From: Acanthochlamys bracteata
Lineage: Eukaryota > Streptophyta > Magnoliopsida > Pandanales > Velloziaceae
NCBI GenBank assembly: GCA_019914995.1
Contig: CM034144.1
Span: 5,487,489-5,551,488, forward strand
Reading direction: 5' to 3'
Length of the DNA stretch: 64,000 nt
Positions 23,450 through 34,900 of this stretch are shown here, one piece after another (the first letter of the stretch is position 1; every line of letters starts with the position of its first letter). Position numbers and translations under genes: made by a program. Below the pieces are notes generated by a model. That model had not been told where the DNA came from. It worked only from the letters and a program-made list of their open reading frames with translations, and searched no databases.

Positions 23450-24688
23450 ATATTCTTGAGTGACAAATAGATTATTATAAAATTAGATTTCTTATTTTAG
23501 TGATGAGAAAATTTTAGGAAATGTTGTCTCCGAAACTTGAATCTTGACGTAAGTATTACGTTCGGTAGATTTGTTTGTATAAAAATTTTGCATGCTTTGA
23601 CCGTTGTAATGCAGATTCTGATCTCTCAAGTTGAATGAATCAAAAAGGCAACATATATTTACAAGAAAATCACAGGGAAATAAAGACACTTGCTAAATAA
23701 TCAATAAAATATAACTTTTATGAACTGATTTCTTGGAAAACTTTAAAATAAAAATGTAATCATCACTATTACGAGAGATTGTTACGTTGTGTCTTAGATT
23801 TCGACATAGGAAGACCAAGTTTAAAGTCTTATCGATCTTATTTGAGCTCCGTGCCATATTCTGCGGTTATTGTTCTATCTTCTATGGTTGCACTAGTCAC
23901 ACTATAATCACTTTTTTTTTTGAAAAAAAGAGTTATCGATCTGTTCTCAACATCTGTTTTAATTAACGACATGTTCTCACGACCTGTTATAAACCTTAGA
24001 TAGAAATTGATAGTTTTTCTGTTTTATGTCTCTTTTTTCTAAATTTCTTTTTCTAACTCTTCTGGAAGGATCTTTTTTTAGAAAAAGTGTTTAGTTTGGT
24101 TATCAAGAGCTTATTTTTTCAACTTTTTTTGTGTCTAGAGAGTTCAATCTTCTTCTTGTTGGAGCTTTTATAAAATTTTTGTTTTATTTTTTGCTCCAAT
24201 CTTTTATACGCTTCACAATTTTATAGTGAAATTTTTTCTCGCCCTTTCCATATACGTATTTGTCTCTGCTTTAGCTAGATTTGAAGAGATTAATCACTAA
24301 GTATTCTATAGTAAGTAAATCTCTTAATTATCTATTTTTTTAGAAGCAATCTTACTTTACTTTCAAGTTGTTTAGTTTTACAGTGCTTTTGCTATCTTTC
24401 CGTTCTCACCGTTTTTAAAAAGAGATACATATCCAATAACATATAGATGCTTCGTAGATAAAAGAGAGAATGGTGAAATAGATGTTACTTTTTACTATTA
24501 ATAGTGCATATTTGGGAGTATTTTTTAAATATTTTTTATTTCTATTTCAATTTTTTGTTTCTTAAATGATAATACATATAACCAACTTTTTAAATTTATG
24601 TTTATATAGTAGAGGATATTTTAAATAAATACTAACAAAAGTTTTAAAAGATTGAATGCAAACATAAAATGCAAAAAAATTTCCTAGT

Positions 24689-25113
24689 TAGAGGTGCCGA
24701 TTCGGATCGTGTTAAATAGACTGGCTCACGGCCTAAATCGTTCGGCCCGTAAATAGTGATAGGATCGGACCGATTTGGTCTGGTTCAACAGACAATATCA
24801 AAACGAGAATGTCTGATCACCCGCCTAATTATGGGGCGTATTGATCGGTCAACAATGACCCGTTGATTTGATCAATATCGATAGTTGAGCATACTAAATT
24901 CTTATAAAAAAATATTTTTTTAATATAAATTTTTTTATTATTTATTATTATTTTTATAGTAATTTTAAAAATTAAATTATTATTATTTATTTATTATAAA
25001 AAAATAAATAAATTATAAAAATTATAATCGGAAGAACTAACCCAGCCCGAATGCAGAGGCCGCATCGGACCGGCCACCTTATTTGGCCCAGTCTGACCAT
25101 ATTTGCGACTCTA
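24689..25113. mobile_element. Decayed hAT-type MITE
   Basis: The left end TAGAGGTGCCGATTCGG and, on the other strand, TAGAGTCGCAAATATGG at right are imperfect inverted repeats of the TAGGGRTGGCAA type. The flanks TTCCTAGT and ATCCTGGC match at 5 of 8 positions, so the target duplication is doubtful. Interior rich in GGNCCGGCC-like and GATCGG words, then A/T. Its right part is duplicated downstream. Confidence 0.6.
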
Positions 25114-25405
25114 ATCCTGGCTAGAAATAATATGATAATTATAGTATTTCTAAATTATTATTATTTATTTATTATAATATAGTAATTTTTATAGTAATTT
25201 TAAAAATAATAATAATAATTATTATTTATTTATTATAAAAAATAAAAAATAAATAAATAGCTCATAAAAGTTATAATCGAAAGAATCAATCCAGTCCGAA
25301 TGCAGAGGCCGTCTCGGGCCGGCCAGTTTATTTGACCTAGTCCAGTCATATTTGCGACTCTAATCCTGAGTAGAAATAATGTGGTAATATAGTATTTTTG
25401 GTAGT
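24946..25405. repeat. Tandem duplication of about 230 bp at the right end of the element
   Basis: Unit 1 (about 24946-25184) and unit 2 (about 25186-25405) both run through TTTTATAGTAATTTTAAAAA, TTATAATCGNAAGAA, CCGAATGCAGAGGCCG, CATATTTGCGACTCTAATCC and TAGAAATAATNTG. They differ at scattered bases, so the duplication is not recent. Confidence 0.75.
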
Positions 25406-25844
25406 TATTTGGTCAAAAGAATTCTGATAATACAAGATCGTACGTTTCGCAATCCTCGCGATTCCTTCTGCTTGAGCTTCCATGGCGATCTCCGACCCGT
25501 CCGCGACCGGATTTCATCTCCACGGCGCCTTCTCTCGGCTGCGCGGATGCTACGCGGTGTTCGACGACTCGCCACCATTCCGTGCTGTGCAGAGTCGAAA
25601 TTGCTCCGACGTTCCAGCAATCTGACCGGAACCCAACCAGATAGAAAACTTTTTGGGCCAAGACAAATAGATCTGAGGCTAATTTAATTTCCTCTTAATA
25701 TCCTTAATTTATCGTGTGACTGTTACGCTTGAAATCTCAACACAGACCGTACGCCTCTACAGATCCTCCCTACTTCAATTCCGTTCCTCTCTCAATTTTC
25801 TCCGATCTCCTCTGCGGCGCTGTGGCGGCTATATCGATCAGCCG

Positions 25845-26693
25845 ATGGCTTACGGCGGCAAGGTATATTTCAAGGTCACTCTTACCTCTGATCCAAGCTT
25901 TCCTTCAAAGTGTAAGCAAATATTTCTCTTGATCTCTCTCTAATTCTCTCTTAACCCTCCCATTTGATCGTTCTTTTCACAAATTTGCAATTGATTTCGC
26001 TATCTATCTCGATCGATCAATTTTTATTTCTTCTTTAATTGATTTTTATGGGATTTGTAAATTCATTTTGTTGTTTGTACCATCTAATTCTTCTCAACGA
26101 TTCATATCATTATCAGATTTAGCGTGCCAGAGGCAGCGCGATTCACTGCTGTGCTTAAGTTCGCGGCAGAGGAGTTTGAGGTTCCCAGCAAACCAGCGCC
26201 ATAATCACCAGCGGTACAGACCGGTCCAATCTTTATTCAGCTTTTAATTTGCAATTACGTTGGGTTATTGCTGTTTTGGTTTGATTAATATGAAGCATGT
26301 TGTCTGGTTTAATCGTACGGTTCTAGCTGCACAGTTTAGTTTAGCTTACAGGAGTCAATAGCGCTAACAGTGATTTATCTTGCTTTCAGCTAGCAATTGA
26401 AGTTGATCCTTTGTGTAATCAATTAGATTTTAACTGGTCTGTGTAGTTCATAATATTTCAGCGAGTATTTCAAAATATGCTGACAGTTCAATGCTGCTTA
26501 TGTTGATTGGTCTGAAATGCATGATTACTTTTTGGTTCTGCTTAACTCCTCTATAACAAGCATGATATGGGGAGGATGTATGAGATGGCTTTGTTTTTAT
26601 ATACTGAATTTAGAAGGTCTCAGCCTTTGCTGTAACTTATTTGCATTGTTTCATGTGCAGATGGTTTGAGCATTAATCCACAGCAAAGTGCTG
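25845..26693 (+). pseudogene. UFM1: Ubiquitin-fold modifier 1 (UFM1) copy, damaged
   Basis: Three exon-like pieces match UFM1, the small ubiquitin-like modifier attached to ribosomal and ER proteins in ufmylation (usually about 90 residues, ending in a Val-Gly tail). Piece 1 (25845-25911): MAYGGKVYFKVTLTSDPSFP. Piece 2 (26117-26213): SVPEAARFTAVLKFAAEEFE and then SAIITS. Piece 3 (26661-26693): DGLSINPQQSAG. All have plausible GT-AG borders. Two problems are seen. The first junction gives the wrong phase for the SVPEAA frame, and inside piece 2 the frame changes between EVPSKP and SAIITS, giving an in-frame TAA. The last exon, which in the family carries FLKHGSELRLIP and the Val-Gly conjugation end, was not found downstream to 28900. 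Intron positions are kept, so it is a decayed genomic duplicate, not a processed copy. Alternatively the assembly has errors, but the missing exon argues against that. Confidence 0.8.
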
Positions 26694-28911
26694 GTATGTT
26701 CTTACTGTATGTATTCTAGCTTTTATGTGGCACCATAAATGTGTATGGTTAGATAACACTCTATCTTCTGTTTTAGATTATCTTAATGCGAAAATAGACT
26801 AAATACAGAATGTAATGATTTATATGGCTATGCAATCAGAAATGATATTTATGTGATTCTAACCATCATGATCCACTATCAGTTGATGTGTTAGTATGCC
26901 ATTGGTTGTATCAAACTGAATATTGGTTCTTTCAAAAATTTGAATCGTTTTATATTTGAAACAACCAACCTTCATTATGTTCCACATCAGTTATGTTTTG
27001 CATCATGGTGGTTATAACCATGAAATATAGTATTGCTCTAAGCAAAATCTTACTTAACTATTAACATAATAAACAGTGTGTAAATGTTTGTAAGGATTTT
27101 GGGAACTTGTCTTTCTATTTTTATCTTATTTAAACATAACCTTTTGATGATATTTTTCAATGTTAAGGACTTGTCTTTATTTTGAAATGCTCGTGTCTGG
27201 TTACATGCAATTTTTGTGTGGTCGATGTTTCTGTTTCAGGTAGAATTAAGCCAATTTGTAGAACAAAAGCACTTTATATTGTAGTGACTTCTGGATTGAA
27301 GGTTGGCGAAAACAAACTATCAATTTCTCCGTGCCTCTTATGATACTGTTGGTAAAGAAGGCCTCGAACAAATTGATACACTTCATATGATCTTTGATTG
27401 TTATAGGATGCATGGTACATAGTTCTGCATGCCTCTAGCTTGGTAGGATTAACTCTGAGTATGATGTAGTGATCTTTTCCATACTCATCATCGACTAAGT
27501 TCATCTCCTTAATAGTTAGTATAAGAATATTTTGGGAGATACACCTGCACTGTTGTGGTTTGGTAGAGCAATGCCCTAACCACTCCCAGTCATGGGTGAC
27601 TGTCAGCTAGCACAGAAAGTTGAAGAAAGCCAATCTGCAGGAAAAGGCTGCCCCCTTGATGGCAGCATTTTGTTGAAGATTGGCCATAGTGACATGGCAA
27701 GATTTGCTTCTGTTGTGCCTCTACTTTATGTGAGGTACTTAGAGCATATTGCCATGACAATTGTTTCTTTCTCACTGATTCTGAAAAGTATCGTGAGAAC
27801 CATTTAAATGTTAGAAAATTACTGCATTATTCACCATCTCATGAATTACCTGTCTCATTCTAGTGAGAAAAGTATGTATAAAGAAGTCTCTTTTTCTCTA
27901 TCAGGATGGGCACTTGATAGATCTGGAGAACTTAACAGTAGTAGGGTCAGGTAATGAAGGAACTCAGCCTGTTAGGGAAGTAACAGTACAGCAAGTTACC
28001 TACAGGAAGATTGTTGAATGATGGCATGGAGAAACCAGAAGATAGGGCTTCTGAGTGAATGACTGAGTCCACTCTTTCAAGAAATCCAGTAATGTGTTCT
28101 TGACTTTTTACCTTGGTTCAGTTTTACCCATTATATATTTACACTGTAATTGTTGGACCCTTAAATGTGGAATTAAGGTAGTAGTTAGGCACATGCTTGT
28201 TTCTTTAACATCTCATGCAACCATTTCCTTATCTGGTTAGAAGAGACTTGAACATTATGTTCGGATATCCATTTTGAATAAATTATTGTTTGGAGGTGCT
28301 TAGTTCTTTTAGATGTTTTCAGAACTAGTCCATTTATTTATTCATGGCTTTGCATGTTGTGTTTCTTTAGTTATCAATGATTTTACTTTAGGCAATTTTC
28401 TACGACATTTGGTGAGGTAAAGTGTCACATTATCTAATCCAAGAAGCTGCTGGCTGATTGTTCTGCCTAATAGAAAGTATATATACCTACTGATGTGGTA
28501 TATGTGCTTTTAGAAAAGTGAAAGCAAACCGAGTCATATAAGTGATGTATATGTGATTGCTGTGACAGGAATGCTTGATTTGTTTCTCTCGGAGGTACTT
28601 GTCAGATAGTGATGGCACATAATGACCTGTTCCATAAATGAGGCGGCTTGTTGAGGTTTGCTTTTTGTTATGTTTTGAGTCTCTATTGTCACTGTATTGA
28701 ATATTTAGCTTAAAGAGCATGCCGCTCATTATTTGCTGAGTCGTTGTTGATGTACTTGCTGCTGTATTCCCTGGATGCATCTTTATCTTGCCGGAAAGTG
28801 AACTATAGCCAGGTCTTTCTAGCTCTATGAATTTATTTTACAACTTAATACTCCTATATGCAATGATAACTCAACAAATTCGTATCTGTTTCCCTTTTTT
28901 GTTATTTTTCC
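26694..28911. other. Intergenic DNA downstream of the UFM1 copy
   Basis: Searched for the missing UFM1 exon and not found. A minus-strand frame at 27274-27504 (76 residues, with PTKLEACRTMYHASYNN and FVRGLLYQQYHKRHGEIDSL) looks protein-like but I cannot assign it. No repeats or RNA genes seen. Confidence 0.4.
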
Positions 28912-28915
28912 CCCC

Positions 28916-29640
28916 TTGGCCGGCTGTCGGCACCCTGTTTTTCAATCTTTTTCCCATCAATTCCAGTCAAATTTGAAACAGTCAATTGAAAGGGTTCCAA
29001 TCTTTGGTAACTTTTCCCACCACAACTCTAATGCTTGCCGCTTCTTGTCTAATTCTGCTGCTGCCGCTGCTGCTGTTCTGGTTGAAGGAGAAATCTAAGA
29101 GGATAGCATTGACCTATTCTCATATTCCAAGAAAATGATTTTGTCAAACTAAGCTAAAAACCGATCACAGCTTCGCGTTCTTGAACTTGTTGATACCAAT
29201 AGGTTGGAACCTCAGTCATATGCTAATTTGATCAAGCAATGCGCGAATTTGAAAGCACTTACTGAAGCTTGATTGAATCGTACCCACTTCGTAAAATCGA
29301 ATTTTGAAGCAGGCATGTACTTCATGAATGCGATCGTGAACATGTTCTGTAAGTGGTGGAGTTTGGAGTATGTCAGAGATGTTTGATAGAATGACTGAAA
29401 GAGAGATTTGTTATTGCGAGATTGCTGGGTACGCCCAGCTCGATAAAAGCCGAGTGAGGCTTTGGAGTTGTTCCCAAAGATGCTTGCAGTTGTGCTTAAG
29501 CTGAACCAGTTCACTTTTTGCTAGCTTGTCGAGAGGTGCAATGGGTGATGATCCGCAGGGCAGTAGACCCATGCAGTTAGTTTTAAGCGGCTGCATTTCT
29601 GAGCGAACGACGCACGGTTGTAGCTCCCATTTGCGGTGTG
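28916..29640 (+). pseudogene. Pentatricopeptide repeat (PPR) gene, N-terminal part, broken
   Basis: The plus strand reads like the start of a plant mitochondrial/plastid PPR protein of the PLS class. There is a Ser/Phe-rich leader (28916-29096), then YANLIKQCANLKALTEA (near 29220-29270), VKSNFEAGMYFMNAIVNMFC (29299-29358), a DVFDRMTERDL-like repeat end (near 29380-29410), LELFPKMLAVVLKLNQFTF (near 29461-29518). Stops occur after VLVEGEI, after ALTEA and after NQFTFC, and the frame changes several times. Known: PPR proteins edit or process organelle RNA. Inferred: a dead copy; the rest of the repeat array is missing. Confidence 0.75.
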
Positions 29641-29682
29641 ATGAGTAATATAACTACTACAGGGCATGCACATGATGAAATA

Positions 29683-29826
29683 TGGTTTGGCGATGGAACC
29701 ATTGACGAAACCCAATTTACTTTTGACCGTTAATGCAAAATGAGTACCTTGACTCCATTTGGAATAATTGTCACCGACGAGGCGGGAAGGGACTAACGAT
29801 TGACCGGTTTGATCTAATGGGTGCAA
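29683..29826 (-). mobile_element. Copia-type LTR retrotransposon fossil, gag N-terminal fragment
   Basis: The minus-strand reading of about 48 residues matches the N-terminal motif of plant Copia gag proteins (a LSLV..L.GDNYSKWS-like start and a KLGFVNGSI-like end). Only this short piece was seen; no LTRs, protease, integrase or reverse transcriptase are near it. An old, broken fossil lying against the end of the PPR pseudogene. Confidence 0.6.
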
Positions 29827-29839
29827 GTAGACAATCGGA

Positions 29840-30058
29840 GTTTTTGAGATTGCATTTTTTAAACGCTTTTTTTTATTTTTTTATTTAATATATATTTTAT
29901 ATTTATTTAAAAATTTAAAAAATATAAAAAAATTTTATATAGTAAATTTTTTTTATTATATTTTTATTTTTTAAAACATAAAAAACTAAAATTTATTTTT
30001 AAAAAAAATAAAAATATTTTTATTTTAAAAAAAAATTTATTTTATAAACACATTAAAA
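29840..30058. mobile_element. AT-rich MITE, family A
   Basis: Left end GTTTTTGAGATTGCATTTTT; right end TTTTATAAACACATTAAAAC then GCC. Usual A/T blocks in between. It follows the Copia fossil directly. Confidence 0.6.
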
Positions 30059-31929
30059 CGCCACCGGATGTAGATGGTGGGTTAGGTGCCTATGGGTGCG
30101 GGAAGATTTTAGACTGTTGGGGAAGGTTCTAGGTATCTGCCTAGCCAATACCATATAAGAAGTATTTATTTCATATATGATTTGCCAGCGTGGTTACAAA
30201 CTTATACACAAGAGAAAAAAAAAAAAAAGTAGAAAAAATAAATCTCGACTTTATTAACCCCTCTAATTTTATTGATCTTCCTGATTGAATGGATAAACTT
30301 CTATTACTAATTAATTTGTGTTATTTTAGATGTATTAAGTTAGATGGGTTAATAATATATTCTTATACGCTATTTTTCACTATTACAGATATTAAAAAAT
30401 AGATGAATGAAAATATATAAGCAATTTTTCCTTCTAACTTTTTGGTTACAAATATTATGGGTTTGCAAATAAAAGGTTAAATGTAATGATTACACAAAAA
30501 ATAAACACAAATGTGGTGGAGAAGTTCAGAAGTTGCGCCTATCCTGGGAACTCCGCCAACTCCGGAGTCAGCTCTGTTGAATTAGCAGAAGAAATGTCTT
30601 CTGTAGATCTGTAAATATGGGGTCCGATTGAATCAGACCACCACATGAATCCTGATATTTAGAAAGGTACATTTTAGATTAATTATGAAATAGAATTTTT
30701 TAAATAAAAAATTATTCTAAATTTTTTAAAAATAAATTTAATTTTTTTATCTTTAATAAGTTATATATATTACGATCTATATTTTTACATATTTTTTAAT
30801 TTTAAAATTATAAATATTATAAATAATCTATTAAAAAATTTAAATTATTTATTTCAAATGATAAGTATTTTAAATACAAAATGCCAAACTTCCCAAAAGG
30901 AGTTTTAATAGCCGACGCACAGTTTTATTCTAGTGTTTTTTTACTGGGCATGCTAATGAATTCATCAATTACTAATTAAACGATACATCTTATGTTATCA
31001 CATTAACATTACTAAAACCAGCCTTTTTCACCTGATTAGCACTATTTTAGGGCTCTGTGGGTCTGCTTATTATAATTGGAATAGAATGAAATCGAGAAAA
31101 AAATGGGCAACTCTCAAAATTGTTAGTGATAAATGTGTCTTTCTGAAAACAAAAGAATCGAAATTCAAGAATAACTGGAATAAAAACTATTCGGCACATC
31201 TGATTAAAGAATATGAAGAGTTTTAAAAGTATGATCCTGATTTATTAAGTAGGAGATGCATGAGATTGTGTTGGATCTAACTCACTGAGTAAGACAGAAC
31301 AAGTTCACCGAAGAGTAAAACTTAAAAAGTTAAAACGTATTTTAACCAAATTGTTCAGTGAACTCAAAGAATACCAAGTTGGTCGAGTGATAACATCTGA
31401 AGAGCTCGTTCATGCAAAGCAGAGGCAAATCATGTTTTATAACTTTCTCGTTTCTTTGCGTGATCTTTAAGCATCTCTTGTTCTTCTACATCTCCTGATA
31501 GCGGGAGTTGAAGGTTAACTAGCTCACGCTTGGTGTGGTTGGTTAAACTTCAGAAGAAAAACATCTGATTTCTCCATCCTCCTTCAATTGAAAGAGGAAA
31601 AACCCTCATAAAGCAATCAGAGTAACAACCACCGAGTCGAGTTTTGCCATTATCGTAAAGCTGGAGATCAACATGACCAAAACTACTACAAGGCAATTTC
31701 TTCCGCATACCAATAATTTAATAGTTATAATCCCATTAGAAGGAGAGCAACAGAACAAAGAGTTCAGATGTTGACGTTTGAGCTCCTAATTCAGATTTAC
31801 ACTGGAGCTGTCCTCCTTGGTTACATGCTTCCGAGTTTCACTATTTCGACATTGTTCAACTATACAAGCTTCTAACAAGTTCTACATAATCTGCACATTA
31901 ACATTCAGCTAGTGGAAATCGATAGTGGA
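30059..31929. other. Intergenic DNA and 3' flank of VARICOSE
   Basis: Contains a diverged family A-like element (30672-30893). 30500-30660 is less AT-rich but has no recognisable product. The 200 bp below 31930 should be the 3' UTR of the minus-strand VARICOSE gene. Nothing else recognised. Confidence 0.5.
30672..30893. mobile_element. AT-rich MITE, family A, diverged
   Basis: AATTATGAAATAGAATTTTT at left and AAATGCCAAACTTCCC at right, with a TTACGATCTATATTTTTAC core that corresponds to the family's TTACGTAAAATTTTTTA block. Confidence 0.5.
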
Positions 31930-34900
31930 TCATTTACAGGTCATCAAAATAGAAGTTAAGACATGCATCAACAGGCGAATCTTACTGGCTTCAGCAGCTG
32001 AGGTTGTTGGTAATGATCTCTGCATATTCAACAAATTATAGACTTGCTCAACTATCAGGCGTACGTGCGGAGAGATGGATGGGTCCACTGGATTAATTGC
32101 TGCAGCTACATCTGTCATCCAATCCAGCTTCCTCGAAGTATCATTGGCAATATCAACCGCAAGCTGCTGCAGAAGACTTAGCAAAACTCCTTGACTGAGA
32201 GGACTAGGTACATTAGATGGGGAGCATATTGCATGCAGATCAACCTGAAATACAATTTCAAGATGATTTAAAGCCATAACTACGTTTGAGTACTTACACC
32301 CTACAAGTTAAGAAATACTTCAACACCCCATCACTTCGAATTAAATTCATTAACTACTTGGTGTTTAACAAAACTGTATCTCTGACCATTTTTAAGGCAA
32401 CTCTACCTGAGAACATAGCCAGGATACTATTGAGACGTCACTTCTATGAAGAGCTAACGTAAAAGCTTCCCCAAACTTCCGTTCGGATATTAATCTTGCT
32501 AGCTCCTTTGTTGGATCCACATGCGCCTCCACCTGTTGAACAAAGCACAACCTAACATTAAGCAAATAACTCTAAACAAAAGCTGAATAACTGCATAAAA
32601 AGCAACAAATATCTCTTACCATCTCTGAAAGACCACCCAATGGGCCATTACTTGGCTGCAAACCCATAGGATTTAACGCCTGTGAACTTCCAGAGGCCAA
32701 AAGGGCTAGAAGCTTTTGTTGACCATCAGCTAGCTCAGTTGTAAAAGTTTTGGTTATAGATGAAGCAGAATTTATAGCATCCTAAAATCAAAAATTGGAA
32801 TTTCAAAGATAAGAGCAGGTAGACATCCATTAGATACAGCACAACTAAGGATGAATTGGTACACGCGGACTATTTTACACGCTTCCATAAATTCCAATAG
32901 AGGCATATATCTTCACGAAGAAAGGGATACATACCCTCAAAGTAACAGCAAGCGGAGTGTATGTTGCATCTAGTTGCTGCTGAGCAGCACTTGTATGTTC
33001 AACCATTCCTTTATGAAATGCAGAATCAACTTGCTCAAACATAGCCTTACAAGAAGCCTCAAATGCTGGAATAACTGACGACTCCAAAGTTGATCTAAGA
33101 GAATCCTGTGAATCCATAATTCACAATGACCTTAAGAAGCTAGAAATAATTTACTCGTTGCTGCTAGTTTGCAACAATAAAGGTACGGAAAAACCTTCTG
33201 TATAAGGAGCGCATATATCAAATCCTATGCATAAACATTATAATGCACAGTTTACGCCAGTAGAACAACAGCTAATGCAATCTTGAGAAAATGCATGCTA
33301 TTACCTGTAGAGCTTGCTTGCCAGCAGTTTGGAACTGAGTCTGAATTTGCCTGGCAACGGTAGTTTCAAGTTTAGTGCTTACTCCTTTCTCCAGCTGACC
33401 GACAGCCTTGTCCCCAACCCCTCTCTGGAAAGTACAAACAGTGAATTAATATAAACATTTCAGGACAATTTGTTTCAAGAACCACGATGATTAATAATAA
33501 CCTGAAATGAATCTGGTATAGCAGATGATATAGCTTTCTCCATAGATGGAGTGATTGTGCGAACCAAGCTTGATCCTAGTGAAGAGATCTCCTTTTTCAA
33601 GGTCCTCTCCAGAATAGCTGCAATGTCCTTGTTCACAGAGTTTGTTAACAAATTTGTTAACTGCTGCATGCGATCTCTCTCAACTTTGGCATTCTCTTCT
33701 TGAACACGAGCCCATAAGGCATCAAAATGTGCCTTAACAGCTTTCTCCATCATTCGGCCTAAAGCTGACTCCATTCTCTTCCCTTCTTTCACAAAGGGAG
33801 CAGCAACAGTTGCACTTATCTGTTTTTGCACCTCCTTTTGCATTACCAAAAGCTGCAATATAGCCAATCAGCCATATAAATAACAATAAATTATTATTAT
33901 TATTATTATTATGATGATGATGATGAAAGAAATATACAAAGAAAGCAACCACACAATGACGAAGAATGTGTAACATCATTATTTCCATGTATTGTAGTAA
34001 GTATAGCTACCTAACGAACATCCTGTCTAATATTAATCATGTGTAAAGGACCCACTAGAAATCACATCATCAAAGATCATAAAAGAAGCAGATAACTGTT
34101 ATGAGATTACACTAGTCCAGAATAATTCTCCAAAATAAAGAAATAGTAGAATACAAATATTTTAAGAAAGCAAATGCATCAAGCTAAGCAACATGTACAG
34201 CTTCAAATATTTGTCCTATTATGCATGTTTTATCCAAACTTCTATATCTTACTGTCTGCTAACTAGTGGGTTCTCTTTTTACAACTCACTAAAGATTCTA
34301 ATTAAAGCAGGTCTTCTCTGAATGAAAACATGACAATTGCTTAATGAGAATATATCAAACCAAGTAGGAAGTTGGCAGAATACATCATGCATTTGTATCA
34401 GAATACTGCAAATTGGTGCACGTGTGTTACCTGATTTAGTGTCTCCTGCACTGTTGAAATATGTGATGACATATCTTCTAAAGAAATGACGCCTGCATTG
34501 TTCCCAGGCTCGTGTAAAGACTCTGAAGAGTTAAAAGGACTGGGAGAGGGCGATGAAAGAACTGAAGTCTTAGATTGCTTTGCCTGTTGTTTTTTCCCTT
34601 TAGTTGTAGAGAAACTCTGTGCAACAGCATCTGGAGCAAATTCGGTAGACCTATCTGACATATCTTCAGTTCTATCTTGAACTTCTTCACCAAGGGGACT
34701 AGAAAGCTGGTCTAACTGTTCACTGTCACCAACAACCAGAGCTGAGTGAGTCTCTACATTATCAGAGACCGAAGGCAATGCTAAACTTCCTTTACCCTCT
34801 AAATTTGATTCTGAACTATGCAAATGCTCAATATTTTCAGCAACAACTTGTTTTCCTTTTTTCAAAGGAAGATCCTTTAGTTGAGCTGATCTGTTATCAC

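Larger units (their letters stand above)
23450..25844. other. Intergenic DNA with a decayed hAT-type element
   Basis: 23450-24680 shows no gene. It is followed by the element and tandem duplication described separately. 25430-25690 is GC-richer and open in several frames on both strands (for example a 47-codon plus-strand frame starting near 25483), but I recognise no family; it may be the promoter and 5' region of the UFM1-like copy. Confidence 0.45.

Noticed and set aside
25405-25690. Three overlapping open frames on both strands in a GC-richer patch
   Set aside because: Overlapping frames on both strands are expected from GC-rich DNA. None matches a family; a promoter or leader role for the UFM1 copy is more likely.
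27274-27504. Minus-strand frame of 76 residues with LEACRTMYHASYNN and YQQYHKRHGEIDSL
   Set aside because: Looks protein-like, but no family was recognised, no splice partners were found and no neighbouring coding signal supports it.
27560-27610. TGGTTTGGTAGAGCAATGCC-like stretch as a tRNA
   Set aside because: It lacks a proper B box and a foldable cloverleaf; no tRNA gene was found anywhere in the window.
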